Of a stretch of 64,000 bases of DNA, positions 18,236 to 27,462 are shown piece by piece (position 1 is the stretch's first letter; every line of letters starts with the position of its first letter). The stretch comes from Planctomycetota bacterium (GTDB taxonomy: Bacteria; Planctomycetota; UBA1135; GCA-002686595). Under the pieces are notes generated by a model. It saw only the letters and a list, made by a program, of their open reading frames with translations, ran no database searches and had not been told where the DNA came from. Location: NCBI GenBank assembly GCA_014237855.1, contig JABACD010000006.1, positions 1-64,000 of the forward strand, read 5' to 3'. A program made the position numbers and the translations under genes.

Positions 18236-18281
18236 CCGAGCAGGATACGGTGTCGACCGACATCCACCCAGACCATCGATC

Positions 18282-19742
18282 ATGAGCGCCTTGTTCTCAC
18301 TGCCACTCCTGCTCCTCTTCAGTAGCCACGTGAGCCCTCCAGAGGATGCTGAATCCTCCTTGGAGCGCCCTCCGAACGTCATCTTCATCATGGCTGACGA
18401 CCTCGGCTACGGCGAGGTGGGCTGCTACGGACAGGAGAAGATTCTGACTCCAAACATCGACGAGCTGGCCGCCGGGGGCTTGCGCTTCACCCAGGCCTAC
18501 GCTGGCTCGCCAGTCTGCGCCCCTTCACGCTGCGTGCTCCTCACGGGTCGTCACTCGGCGAACGCCGAGATCAGAGACAACAAGCGCGACCAGCCCGAGG
18601 GGCAGCACCCGATCAGTGAGCAGGCCTTCACGGTGGCGATGCTCATGAAGCAAGCTGGCTACGTGACGGGCGCGATGGGCAAATGGGGACTCGGCTTCAT
18701 CGGCTCCACCGGTGACCCCAACGCCAAGGGCTTTGATCACTTCTTTGGTTACAACTGCCAGAGCCAGGCCCACACCTACTACCCAGGACACCTCTGGAGG
18801 AATGACTCGAGGGTTGAGTTGAACGGAGGTGAAGGCGTGCCTGGGCGGGGAAAGCTCACCGAAGGCGACGAGGACTACGACCGCTTCAGAGGAGAGGACT
18901 ATGCACCCGACCTGATGCTCACCGAAGCGCTCGGGTTCATTCGCGCTCACAAGCAGGAGCCCTTCTTTCTCTATCTGCCCTTCATTGAGCCTCACCTCGC
19001 CATGCAACCACCATCGGAGTGGGTCGACCGGTATCCACCCGAGTGGGATGAGGTGCCCTACCGAGGCGGCAAGGGATACACCCCTCACCCTCGGCCGCGG
19101 GCCGGGTACGCCGCCATGATCAGTGACCTGGATGAGCATGTCGGCGCCGTGGTCAGCCTCGTCGATGAGCTCGGACTCTCCGAGAACACACTGATCATCT
19201 TCACCTCGGACAACGGTGCCACCCACGACGTGGGTGGAGTCGACACCAACTTCTTCGAGTCCGTTGGACCGCTGAGCGGTCGTAAGGGCCGGGTGTACGA
19301 GGGCGGATTGAGGGTCCCCATGATCGCGCGCTGGCCGGGAGTCATAAGCGCTGGTGCTAGCACCGACCACATCACCTGCTTCCAGGACCTCATGGCCACA
19401 CTGGCTGACCTCACCGAAGTCACCCCTCCAGCCACTTGTGATGGCATCAGCTACCTGCCCACCCTACTTGGTGAAGAGGACCAGGAGCTCCATGAGTACC
19501 TGACCTGGGAGTTCCACGGCTACGGCGGACAAAAAGCCGTCCGGATGGGCAAGTGGAAGGGCATCCTGCGGAACATCAAGAAGGGCAACGACAAGATCGA
19601 GCTCTTCGATCTCTCCACCGACATTGCTGAAGAGCGGGACGTTGCCTCACAGCATCCCGAGATCGTTGCCCTCATCGGGAGGATCTTTGCCGAGGACCGC
19701 ACCCCCAGCGATGCCTTCCCCTTTGACCCCTTCGACGGATGA
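18282..19742 (+). CDS. Sulfatase (formylglycine-dependent), exported
   Basis: A 486-residue arylsulfatase-type enzyme (S1 family) from the ATG at 18282, with signal ALFSLPLLLLFSS. NVIFIMADDLGYGEVGCYG provides the metal-binding Asp pair. The formylglycine signature SPVCAPSRCVLLTGRH has Cys79 as the residue to be matured. GAMGKWGLGF has the catalytic Lys, and IIFTSDNGATHD the later metal Asp/Asn. It is divergent from the PSD1 gene with only 46 bases between, suggesting shared control. Sulfated polysaccharide or sulfate ester is the likely substrate. Regiospecificity cannot be read from sequence alone. Confidence 0.92.
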   Translation: MSALFSLPLLLLFSSHVSPPEDAESSLERPPNVIFIMADDLGYGEVGCYGQEKILTPNIDELAAGGLRFTQAYAGSPVCAPSRCVLLTGRHSANAEIRDNKRDQPEGQHPISEQAFTVAMLMKQAGYVTGAMGKWGLGFIGSTGDPNAKGFDHFFGYNCQSQAHTYYPGHLWRNDSRVELNGGEGVPGRGKLTEGDEDYDRFRGEDYAPDLMLTEALGFIRAHKQEPFFLYLPFIEPHLAMQPPSEWVDRYPPEWDEVPYRGGKGYTPHPRPRAGYAAMISDLDEHVGAVVSLVDELGLSENTLIIFTSDNGATHDVGGVDTNFFESVGPLSGRKGRVYEGGLRVPMIARWPGVISAGASTDHITCFQDLMATLADLTEVTPPATCDGISYLPTLLGEEDQELHEYLTWEFHGYGGQKAVRMGKWKGILRNIKKGNDKIELFDLSTDIAEERDVASQHPEIVALIGRIFAEDRTPSDAFPFDPFDG

Positions 19743-19828
19743 GCCTGTCGACCGCAACCTGGGGAGAACCAAGCCTCCACTCCACCTACTCAGATACCCG
19801 TAGCACGACTCTGACCGGTTAGGATCTC

Positions 19829-21286
19829 ATGTCCAGACTTCATCAATTCATCCCCCTCGCCATGCTCCTGGTAGCGCCTGCCCAGGAGCCCACAACTCCG
19901 GAGTCGCCCCCCAACATCCTCCTGATCGTCGCTGATGATCAGGGATATGCAGACCTCGGATTCCTTGGTCTGGCCAGAGATGTCAGCACGCCAGTTCTCG
20001 ACACGCTGGCCAAGGGCGGGATCTACTTCCCAAACTCCTACGCCAGCTCCCCCATCTGCAATCCTTCCCGGGTGGGCATGCTCACCGGGCGCTACCAGCA
20101 ACGCTGGAACAACTTCTTCTACGGCGGTGGCCTCGGGCTACCCTCCGAGGCTGTCACAATCGCCGAGCGCTTGCGTGCGGCAGGTTATGCCACCGGCTAC
20201 TTCGGCAAGGTCCACACCGGTGGGCCGGACAGGAAGCCCGAGGCCTCGGGCTTCCCCTTGAACCAGGGCTTCGACCGCTTCTACGGAACAACCACGGGCG
20301 GTCGAGTCCACTACCTGCGCCACGGCCCTGGCGCCAGGAAGGAGTTTGGCAAGGCAGCCGGACAGATGGCGGTTGGGCCTCTCTGGGATGATGACCAGCA
20401 GGTCGAGTTCGATGGGTTCACCACCGAGGCCTTTGGAGCACAGGCTCGAGCCTTCATCGAGGAGCAGCGCGACCAGCCCTTCTTCGCGCTGGTGGCCTTC
20501 AATGCCGTGCACAACTTCGCCTGGCAGCTCCCTGACGCGGAGCTCGAGGCCCGAGGGCTAGACAAGTTCCCCGACTGGGATCCCGAGAAGGAGAGCTACC
20601 TCGACTGGTACGAGCACGTCCATCATCGAGACTGGCCGGAAGGCAGGGCCTACTACCTCGCTCAGCTCGAGTGCATGGACCGCGAGGTGGGGCGACTGCT
20701 TGACCAGCTGGACGAGCTGGGCATCACCGACAGCACCCTGGTGATCTACACCGTCGACAACGGTGGCTGCGTGCCGGATTGGGCCAACAACGGACCTCTG
20801 GCGGGCTCGAAGTACCACCTCCTCGAGGGCGGGACCAGGACGCCAACGCTCATGAGACTGCCAGGGGTTCTGCCCGAGGGAAGGACTCACCAGGGAATCC
20901 TCTCGGCCCTCGACATCGCCCCGACCATCTGCGAGCTGGTTGGTATCGACGCCCCCGAGGACGAGTTCGACGGGATCGGACAGCTCTCGGCCCTTCGTGG
21001 GGAGCGTGCGCCCAACGACAAACGGGACCTGCATTGGGACATCCAGTGGCAGTGGTCCCTGCGCAGGGGCAACTGGAAGCTGATGCAGACCATGGACGAG
21101 AGCTTTGCCAGGCACGAGGCAGATTTCGAGCAGGTAGGCGTTCGCCTCGGCACCCACCTCTACGACCTCGGGGAAGATCCTGGTGAGACAAGCAATCTGG
21201 CAGCAGAGAAGCCAGAGCTGGTGGAGCGTCTCGTCAAGGCCCACGAGGACTGGCGCAGCAGCATGCAGCGGGAGCAGGCCAAGTAG
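19829..21286 (+). CDS. Sulfatase (formylglycine-dependent), exported
   Basis: A 485-residue S1-family sulfatase with AGGA five bases before its ATG and a short signal (FIPLAMLLVAPAQ). NILLIVADDQGYADLGFLG holds the Asp pair. SPICNPSRVGMLTGRYQQR is the maturation motif (Cys77), GKVHTGGP carries the Lys, and VIYTVDNGGCVPDWANNGPL the distal metal site. It lies 86 bases behind the previous sulfatase on the same strand, so the two probably share a transcript. The RYQQRWN extension after the motif is common in planctomycete sulfatases. Confidence 0.92.
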   Translation: MSRLHQFIPLAMLLVAPAQEPTTPESPPNILLIVADDQGYADLGFLGLARDVSTPVLDTLAKGGIYFPNSYASSPICNPSRVGMLTGRYQQRWNNFFYGGGLGLPSEAVTIAERLRAAGYATGYFGKVHTGGPDRKPEASGFPLNQGFDRFYGTTTGGRVHYLRHGPGARKEFGKAAGQMAVGPLWDDDQQVEFDGFTTEAFGAQARAFIEEQRDQPFFALVAFNAVHNFAWQLPDAELEARGLDKFPDWDPEKESYLDWYEHVHHRDWPEGRAYYLAQLECMDREVGRLLDQLDELGITDSTLVIYTVDNGGCVPDWANNGPLAGSKYHLLEGGTRTPTLMRLPGVLPEGRTHQGILSALDIAPTICELVGIDAPEDEFDGIGQLSALRGERAPNDKRDLHWDIQWQWSLRRGNWKLMQTMDESFARHEADFEQVGVRLGTHLYDLGEDPGETSNLAAEKPELVERLVKAHEDWRSSMQREQAK

Positions 21287-21311
21287 CCCTCCCGAGAAAC
21301 TTGCAGACTCC

Positions 21312-22010
21312 CTAGATCCGAGCCAACAGCTCTGGCAGCTGAGCGAGCGTGTCGATGACTCCCTCCGGCGCCTCCTCGCTGTCCGCTGGTGAGACAAACT
21401 CGCGGCTGAGGACGCAGCGCATCCCCGCAGCCCGTGCACCGCGCAGGTCAACTCGAGGACTGTCCCCGATCATCACCGTCTCGCCGGCTGCTGTCCCCAG
21501 GGAGGTCAGCGCCAGCTCGAAGATGCGCGCATTGGGCTTCTCGACGCCCGCCTCCTCGCTCGTGACCACGACTGGAAAGCAGGTCTCGAGCTGCAGTGCT
21601 CGAAGCTTGCGCAGCTGGATGTCCGTGGTGTGGTTGCTGACCAGTGCCAGTGAGTACTCTCGCCCGAGGGCATCGAGTACCTCTCGCGCCGCTGGTGCCG
21701 GGCTCATCGCGGAGAGAAAGCTCTGCCAGTAGGTGTCGAAGAGCTCGACCGCCAGCCCGCCCCGACCGGGATTCACCAGGCGCTCGACCATGCGCTTGAA
21801 GAAGATCGCACGGTTGTGAGACGCGGCCTGACCCTTCAGCTCGGCGGCCAGCTCGAGTCGCACTCGATCGTGGACCAGCATGAACTCCTCGAAGCTCTTC
21901 TGCGAGTGACCGAGTAGAACGCGATGGGCTGCGATCAGGCCCAGCTCATTGCAGGCAGCATAGCCGTAGAGCGTGTCGTCCAGATCGAAGCAGAGGGCCC
22001 GGGTGGTCAT
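21312..22010 (-). CDS. HAD-superfamily phosphohydrolase (YjjG-like)
   Basis: A 232-residue HAD subfamily IA hydrolase. Motif I is CFDLDDTLYGYAAC (Asp9 nucleophile, Asp11), motif II LALVSNHTTDI, motif III with GVEKPNARIFELAL, and motif IV MIGDSPRVDLRGARAAGM. A C1-type helical cap lies between motifs I and II. The family dephosphorylates sugar phosphates, nucleotides or phosphoglycolate. It is 20 bases behind the class II aldolase gene on the same strand, and third in a kinase-aldolase-phosphatase operon, which points to a sugar phosphate substrate (inference). Confidence 0.85.
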   Translation of the reverse strand: MTTRALCFDLDDTLYGYAACNELGLIAAHRVLLGHSQKSFEEFMLVHDRVRLELAAELKGQAASHNRAIFFKRMVERLVNPGRGGLAVELFDTYWQSFLSAMSPAPAAREVLDALGREYSLALVSNHTTDIQLRKLRALQLETCFPVVVTSEEAGVEKPNARIFELALTSLGTAAGETVMIGDSPRVDLRGARAAGMRCVLSREFVSPADSEEAPEGVIDTLAQLPELLARI

Positions 22011-22030
22011 GAACTTCTCGCGCGCCGAGA

Positions 22031-22702
22031 TCAGCTCGAGGCCCTCATCTCGGCCAGCAGCTTGCGGCGATACTCCTCACTTCCCAGCTGATCCAGCTTC
22101 GCGCACTCATCCGCACTGAGGTAGGTGGGCTCGCCCACGGTCAGCGCGTGGTACTGGATGAAGGCCTGCTCCTCCATGGCCATGGTCCGGAAGGCCGCCT
22201 CCTTGACCGATGACCCCACGGTGATCGTGCCGTGATTGCGGAGGACCATTCCGTAACAGTCGGGGGAGCTGAAGGCCTCTTCCACCAGGCGGGCCAGTTC
22301 AGGTGTCGTCACCGTCACGTAGGGTAGGTGTGGCACGTTCTTGCCCAGGTAGACGTAGTAGTCCGCGAAGATCGGCTGCAGGTCATGCCCAGCACAGCAC
22401 AGGGCGTTGGTCATCTTCGGATGGGCGTGCACCATCGCGTTGACATCCGAACGTACCCGGTAGGTCCACAGATGCATCAGGACCTCAGAGGAGGGTCGAA
22501 AGTCGCCCTCCAAGACCTCGCCCGTCGAGACGGAGATTCGTGGATAGTGCTCGGCCCGCGCATCGGCGAAGGAGAAGCCGCTCGGAGAGATCCACATGTC
22601 ATCGCCCTCGCGGACGCTCACGTTGCCGCCTGCCCCGGTGACGAGGCCGGCGTCCACCAGCTCCCTGGCCGCCTGAATCAGTTCGTCGAGGTTCGTGTTC
22701 AT
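22031..22702 (-). CDS. Class II aldolase/adducin family protein
   Basis: A 223-residue zinc enzyme of the fuculose-phosphate aldolase/ribulose-phosphate epimerase fold. VTGAGGNVSVREGDDMWISPSG is the phosphate-binding start and RPSSEVLMHLWTYR carries the catalytic Glu. VHAHPKM supplies two zinc His and LRNHGTITVG the third. The start is at the ATG 22702 rather than a longer upstream frame, because it follows the kinase stop by nine bases. Substrate could be fuculose, rhamnulose, deoxyribulose or a related phosphate. A methylthioribulose dehydratase role is possible but not indicated. Confidence 0.88.
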   Translation of the reverse strand: MNTNLDELIQAARELVDAGLVTGAGGNVSVREGDDMWISPSGFSFADARAEHYPRISVSTGEVLEGDFRPSSEVLMHLWTYRVRSDVNAMVHAHPKMTNALCCAGHDLQPIFADYYVYLGKNVPHLPYVTVTTPELARLVEEAFSSPDCYGMVLRNHGTITVGSSVKEAAFRTMAMEEQAFIQYHALTVGEPTYLSADECAKLDQLGSEEYRRKLLAEMRASS

Positions 22703-22710
22703 GGGATCGA

Positions 22711-24180
22711 TCAGAGATAGCCGCGCTGAGTGAGAAGTTCTCGGAAGCGCGCATGGTACTCGTCGTAGGAACTCTTCCGTCCGGCATCGGGACGAAAGCT
22801 GGCCGAGATTCGGACCATCGCCCGACTGGCCTGCCAAAGATCATCAAAGAGCACGTTACCTGCGGCCAGTACGGCGCTGCCAAAAGCTGACTCGGAGTTC
22901 TCAGGCCGGTGGTAGGTCCGCCCACAAACATCCGAGCGCAGCTGCAGCCAGACATCGCTGCGTGACCCACCACCCGTTGCAAACACCGGTCCGGTTGCCT
23001 GGGCACCCGTGGCCGTATCGAGAACCTCGTAGGCCATCCTCTCGACCAGGGCGGTCCCCTGCAGGCTGGCAGCGTAGCGCTCGCTTGGCCGCTTCAGCGC
23101 AGGAACGCAGAAGCCCTCCGCGAGCTCAGAGCTGAAGGGGAATCGCTCGCCACGACCCAGCAAGGGGTAGGCCAGCGCATTCGACGGCAAGTACTGGGCC
23201 GCCTCCGCGTCCAGCAGCGCGAGGTCTTCCCTGCCATGGCACTCGCGGATCCAGCCCCCCCCCACGTTGCTCGCGGCGCCCGGCAACCAGACTCCACCCG
23301 GGAGTCGATGGCAATAGATGAGCCCGCCCTCATCGAGCACCTCAGCGCGGGCCACGCGCTTGAAGACCAGGGTGGTTCCCAGGGTGGTGTTGTCCTCACC
23401 CGGTTGCGTCGCGCCCGAGGCCAGGAAGGCCGCTGTTCCATCGGTCACTCCCGCCACCACCGCGAGCCCGGCGGGAAGCCCAAGCTCCCCAGCCACGTCC
23501 CCAGCGAGCCGGCCGATGCTGCTTCCCGGCTCCACCACCCGTGGCAGCCTCGACCGGAGTGCGGGCAGCTGGTCAATCCACTCAGCCCAGTGCCCCGTCT
23601 TGAGATCAAAGCCCGACTTGAGCGCATTGCTGGCATCAGTCACCCCGACCTCTCCCGTCAGACGGGCTGCAATCAGATCGGCCTGGTGCAGAAAGACATG
23701 GGTCGCCTCGAACTCGGCGGGCATGCACTGCTGGAGCCAGCGGATCTTGGCCAGCCCACTGGTGGCCGAGAGGCTGATGCCGGAAGACCTGAGAGCCTCG
23801 AGCTCGGCTGCCTGCTCAGCGGCCCGTGAGTCGTCGTACATCAACGCCGGGGTGGTAGGTAGCCCAGCGGCGTCAACCCCCACGACGGTGCCCGAGGTTC
23901 CATCGACCGAGAGAGCCAGCAGCTCGACGGGCGAGCCCTCTCGCCTGGCAAGCTGGCTCGAGATGTCGCGCAGGACCTTCGCCGCGGCACCCCACCATGC
24001 GCGGGGCTCCTGCTCATGGCGGCCCTGACTTGCCAGCTGTCGGTGGCCGTCAATTCGAGCGATGTCCGCCCCGGCACCCGCCAGCACCACCCCATCTGCC
24101 GCCACGACCAGCGCTCTGGCACCTCCGGTGCCGAGATCGAGACCAATGACTGCCGGCCGAAGCTTTGAGGAGGTATTCAA
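22711..24180 (-). CDS. FGGY-family carbohydrate kinase
   Basis: A 489-residue ATP-dependent sugar kinase. AVIGLDLGTGGARALVVAADG is the first phosphate-binding strand-turn, and LALSVDGTSGTVVGVD and PALMYDDSRA form the sugar-binding lobe. AGVTDGTAAFLASGATQPG has the catalytic Asp region, and ATGGGSRSDVWLQLRSDVCG is the ATPase adenosine motif. The pattern resembles the D-ribulose/xylulose kinase branch. The frame has no early ATG; a TTG at 24180 just before the conserved strand is the best start, and no strong ribosome site is seen. It is first in an operon with the aldolase and HAD genes. Confidence 0.87.
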   Translation of the reverse strand: MNTSSKLRPAVIGLDLGTGGARALVVAADGVVLAGAGADIARIDGHRQLASQGRHEQEPRAWWGAAAKVLRDISSQLARREGSPVELLALSVDGTSGTVVGVDAAGLPTTPALMYDDSRAAEQAAELEALRSSGISLSATSGLAKIRWLQQCMPAEFEATHVFLHQADLIAARLTGEVGVTDASNALKSGFDLKTGHWAEWIDQLPALRSRLPRVVEPGSSIGRLAGDVAGELGLPAGLAVVAGVTDGTAAFLASGATQPGEDNTTLGTTLVFKRVARAEVLDEGGLIYCHRLPGGVWLPGAASNVGGGWIRECHGREDLALLDAEAAQYLPSNALAYPLLGRGERFPFSSELAEGFCVPALKRPSERYAASLQGTALVERMAYEVLDTATGAQATGPVFATGGGSRSDVWLQLRSDVCGRTYHRPENSESAFGSAVLAAGNVLFDDLWQASRAMVRISASFRPDAGRKSSYDEYHARFRELLTQRGYL

Positions 24181-24286
24181 GGCGAAAAGAGGCGCTTTGC
24201 GGCGGCGATGCTACGGGCATGAGGCTCTCGAACCAACAGTTGCTCGCCGGTGATGAGGAAGACGGAAGATTCGCTATCCTCAGGGA

Positions 24287-27200
24287 ATGCGAAGATCACT
24301 TCCCCTGGCCCTGATCCTGCTCTTCCCGTCAGGCGCGGCTGCTCTCACGGTAGCCGAGGATCAAGAGGTCGACTTCGCCAGTGAGATCCGCCCGCTGCTC
24401 TCCGATCGCTGCTTCATCTGCCATGGGCCGGACCAGGAAGCCAGGGAGAGTGACCTGCGCCTGGACATTCGCAGTGGAGCCATTGCAGACCTCGGTGGAA
24501 AGTCGGCGATCGTCCCTGGGAACCCGGCAGAGAGCGTGCTGCTAGCTCGCCTGCGTCATCCCAAGGCCAGGCGCCGCATGCCCCCACCCCACTCGAAGCT
24601 CACGCTGGATGAGTCGGAGATTGCACTTCTCGAGCGCTGGATATTGGAGGGTGCCGAGTATGAGGAGCACTGGGCCTTCCGAGCGCCCGTGCGACCGCAG
24701 CTGCCCGAGGTGAAAGACCAAGCCTGGGTCAATGATGACCTCGACCGCTTCGTTCTGGCTCGGCTGGAGTCCGAGGGTCTGGCCCCCTCCCCGCCAGCGG
24801 ATCGCCAGACCTGGCTGAGGCGGGTGAGCTTCGATCTCTGTGGTCTGCCTCCGACCCCCGATGAGCTCGACGACTTCCTCGGGGACGAGAGCCCGGATGC
24901 GCGTGAACGGGCTGTCGATCGTCTCTTGAGCTCGAAGCGTCATGGCGAGCGCCTGGCCAGCGACTGGCTTGATGCTGCACGCTATGCCGATAGCTACGGC
25001 TATCAGAACGATCGAGAACGCCGCGTCTGGCCCTGGCGTGACTGGGTGGTGAAAGCCTTCAACGAGGGTCTGGCCTGGGATGAATTCGTGACCTGGCAAC
25101 TGGCTGGCGATCTCCTGCCGGAAGCCAAGCGCGAGCAACGCCTGGCGACGGCCTTCAACCGGCTCCACCGCCAGACCAACGAGGGCGGTAGCGTCGAGGA
25201 GGAGTACCGCGTCGAGTATGTCGCGGATCGTGTGCACACCTTTGGCACTGCCTTTCTGGGGCTGACCATGGAGTGCGCGCGCTGCCACGACCACAAGTAC
25301 GACTCCATCACTCAGGAGGAGTACTACGGCCTGTTCGCCTTCTTTGACGACATCGACGAGAGTGGACTCTATTCACACTTCACCAGTGCCGTTCCAACGC
25401 CAACACTATGGCTTCCCGATGTCGAGCAAGAGCGACGACTGCTCGAGCTGGACCAGGGGCGAGCCGAGGCACAGAACAGTCATCAAGAGGCCTTGAGAGG
25501 GATCGACGCGGACTTCGAGACATGGACGGAGAGATCAGCAGCCTCGCTCGCACCCGCGGAAGGCATCAGCTTCGACTTCGACACCCAAACCGAATCCAAG
25601 GTCCAGGGTCGCGGAGGCAACGGCGGTCAAGGACAGCTCGGTAGCGGCGCGCAGCTCGGAGATGGACGCGGCGGAAAGGTGCTCGAGCTCACGGGAGAGG
25701 ACAACGCCAGCTTCGCAGGCAATGGTGAGTTCAGCCGCGATGACCCCTTCACGATCGCTCTGTGGCTCAAGACTCCCGGATACAAGGAGCGCGCGGTGGT
25801 CTTCCACCGCTCACGAGCCTGGACCGATGCTGGCAGCCGCGGCTACCAGCTGCTCATCGAAGAGGGTCGACTCTCTGCCTCCTTGATTCACTTCTGGCCG
25901 GGTAATGCAATCCGTGTGCGAGCCCTCGAGCCCCTCCCGATCGATCAGTGGGTCCATGTCGCCATGACCTACGACGGGTCCTCAACGGCAAGAGGGCTCG
26001 AGCTCTGGATCGACTCGCGCAGGCTACCCGTTGAGGTCATCCGCGACCGCCTGACCCGCACGATTCACGGCGGTGGCCAGATCTCACTCACGATCGGGCA
26101 GCGCTTCCGAGATCGCGGCTTCACCGGTGGCCAGGTCGACGACTTCTTCATCTTCGATAAGCGCCTCTCAGGAATCGAGATCTTCCAGGCAAGCCTGCCG
26201 ACTTCGACCACCTTTCGCGAGAGCGGAGACTCCGCGCGAGCTTGGCTGGCAACACAGGAGAATGCGCGGGAACTCCTCCGCGAGTACTTCGAGCGCAGCG
26301 TAAGCCCGACCCTGTACTCCAGCCGCGAGGAGCTCCTCGCGGCCAGGCGTGCCTACAGCGGTCTGGTCGACCAGATCCCCGAGATCATGGCCATGGAGGC
26401 CATGGCCGAGCCGCGCAAGGCGCACTTTCTCGACCGGGGTGCCTACACATCACCACGCCACGAGGTGCTGCCTGGAACTCCGACGAGTGTGCTCGCCTTT
26501 CCCCAGAGCGCCCCCTCCGATCGCCTCGGTCTCGCGCGCTGGCTCACCGATGATCGCAATCCACTGTTTGCCAGGGTGAGCGTCAATCGTTACTGGCAGC
26601 TCCTGTTCGGCAGCGGACTGGTGGCCACGCCCGAGAACTTCGGTAGCCAGGGTGATACGCCGGAGTATCCAGAGCTCCTTGACTACCTGGCCGTCGAATT
26701 CCGCGACAATGGTTGGTCCGTCAAGTCGCTGCTCAGACGACTGGTGCTCTCATCCACCTACGGGCAGTCATCCAGCGCCACCAGGGAGCTCCTCGAGCAA
26801 GATCCCCACAACCGTCTGCTGGCACGAGGACCCCGCCGGCAGCTGAGCGCGGAGATGATCCGCGACAATGCGCTCTTCGTGGGTGACCTCCTGGTGGAGA
26901 AGCTCGGAGGGCCCCCGGTCAAGCCCTACCAGCCAGCCGGGCTCTGGCAGGAGAAGAGCGGCATGGTCTACGCCGCCGACCAGGGCGAGGGCCTCTGGCG
27001 AAGAAGCCTGTACAGCTTCTGGAAGCGCACATCGCCCCCGCCATCAATGATGATCTTCGATGCTTCCAAGAGAGATGTCTGTGTTGTTCAGCGTCAGCGA
27101 ACCAGCTCTCCGCTGCAGGCGCTCGCACTCTGGAACGATCCCCAGCAGGTCGAGGCGGCCCGCGGACTTGCCCAGCGTGTCCTGCTCGAGTCCGGCCCAG

Positions 27201-27460
27201 AGGCCTCTGAATCCGATCGCCTGGCGCGACTCTTCCGGTGGTGTACGAGCCGCTCAGCTCGAAGCGAGGAACTCGAGGTGCTCACCGAACTCCTGAACAC
27301 GGCCCGCGAGAGCTTCTCGCTGCCGGAGGCCGAGCTCGACGCCTGGCTCTCTGTTGGCGAGGCCGTTCCCGCTCCACAACTCGACCGTGTCGAACTCGCC
27401 GCTCTCGCGGTGGTCGCCAATACCATGCTCGGGTTCGACTCCACTCTCACCCTGCGCTAG
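24287..27460 (+). CDS. Planctomycete cytochrome c PSD1/DUF1549/DUF1553 protein with a LamG insert
   Basis: A 1057-residue exported protein (signal RSLPLALILLFPSGAAA). CFICHGPD (Cys42, Cys45, His46) is the PSCyt1 heme site and CARCHDHKYDSIT (~332) closes the DUF1549 part. Residues ~430-628 form a concanavalin-like LamG domain (DPFTIALWLKTPGYKERAVV, WVHVAMTYDGSS, GGQVDDFFIFDKRL). DUF1553 follows ([47 protein letters not shown]). The LamG insert occupies the same relative position as the tandem domains in the paralogue at 14651-18235. It is followed two bases later by its DUF1501 partner. Confidence 0.92.
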   Translation: MRRSLPLALILLFPSGAAALTVAEDQEVDFASEIRPLLSDRCFICHGPDQEARESDLRLDIRSGAIADLGGKSAIVPGNPAESVLLARLRHPKARRRMPPPHSKLTLDESEIALLERWILEGAEYEEHWAFRAPVRPQLPEVKDQAWVNDDLDRFVLARLESEGLAPSPPADRQTWLRRVSFDLCGLPPTPDELDDFLGDESPDARERAVDRLLSSKRHGERLASDWLDAARYADSYGYQNDRERRVWPWRDWVVKAFNEGLAWDEFVTWQLAGDLLPEAKREQRLATAFNRLHRQTNEGGSVEEEYRVEYVADRVHTFGTAFLGLTMECARCHDHKYDSITQEEYYGLFAFFDDIDESGLYSHFTSAVPTPTLWLPDVEQERRLLELDQGRAEAQNSHQEALRGIDADFETWTERSAASLAPAEGISFDFDTQTESKVQGRGGNGGQGQLGSGAQLGDGRGGKVLELTGEDNASFAGNGEFSRDDPFTIALWLKTPGYKERAVVFHRSRAWTDAGSRGYQLLIEEGRLSASLIHFWPGNAIRVRALEPLPIDQWVHVAMTYDGSSTARGLELWIDSRRLPVEVIRDRLTRTIHGGGQISLTIGQRFRDRGFTGGQVDDFFIFDKRLSGIEIFQASLPTSTTFRESGDSARAWLATQENARELLREYFERSVSPTLYSSREELLAARRAYSGLVDQIPEIMAMEAMAEPRKAHFLDRGAYTSPRHEVLPGTPTSVLAFPQSAPSDRLGLARWLTDDRNPLFARVSVNRYWQLLFGSGLVATPENFGSQGDTPEYPELLDYLAVEFRDNGWSVKSLLRRLVLSSTYGQSSSATRELLEQDPHNRLLARGPRRQLSAEMIRDNALFVGDLLVEKLGGPPVKPYQPAGLWQEKSGMVYAADQGEGLWRRSLYSFWKRTSPPPSMMIFDASKRDVCVVQRQRTSSPLQALALWNDPQQVEAARGLAQRVLLESGPEASESDRLARLFRWCTSRSARSEELEVLTELLNTARESFSLPEAELDAWLSVGEAVPAPQLDRVELAALAVVANTMLGFDSTLTLR

Positions 27461-27462
27461 CC

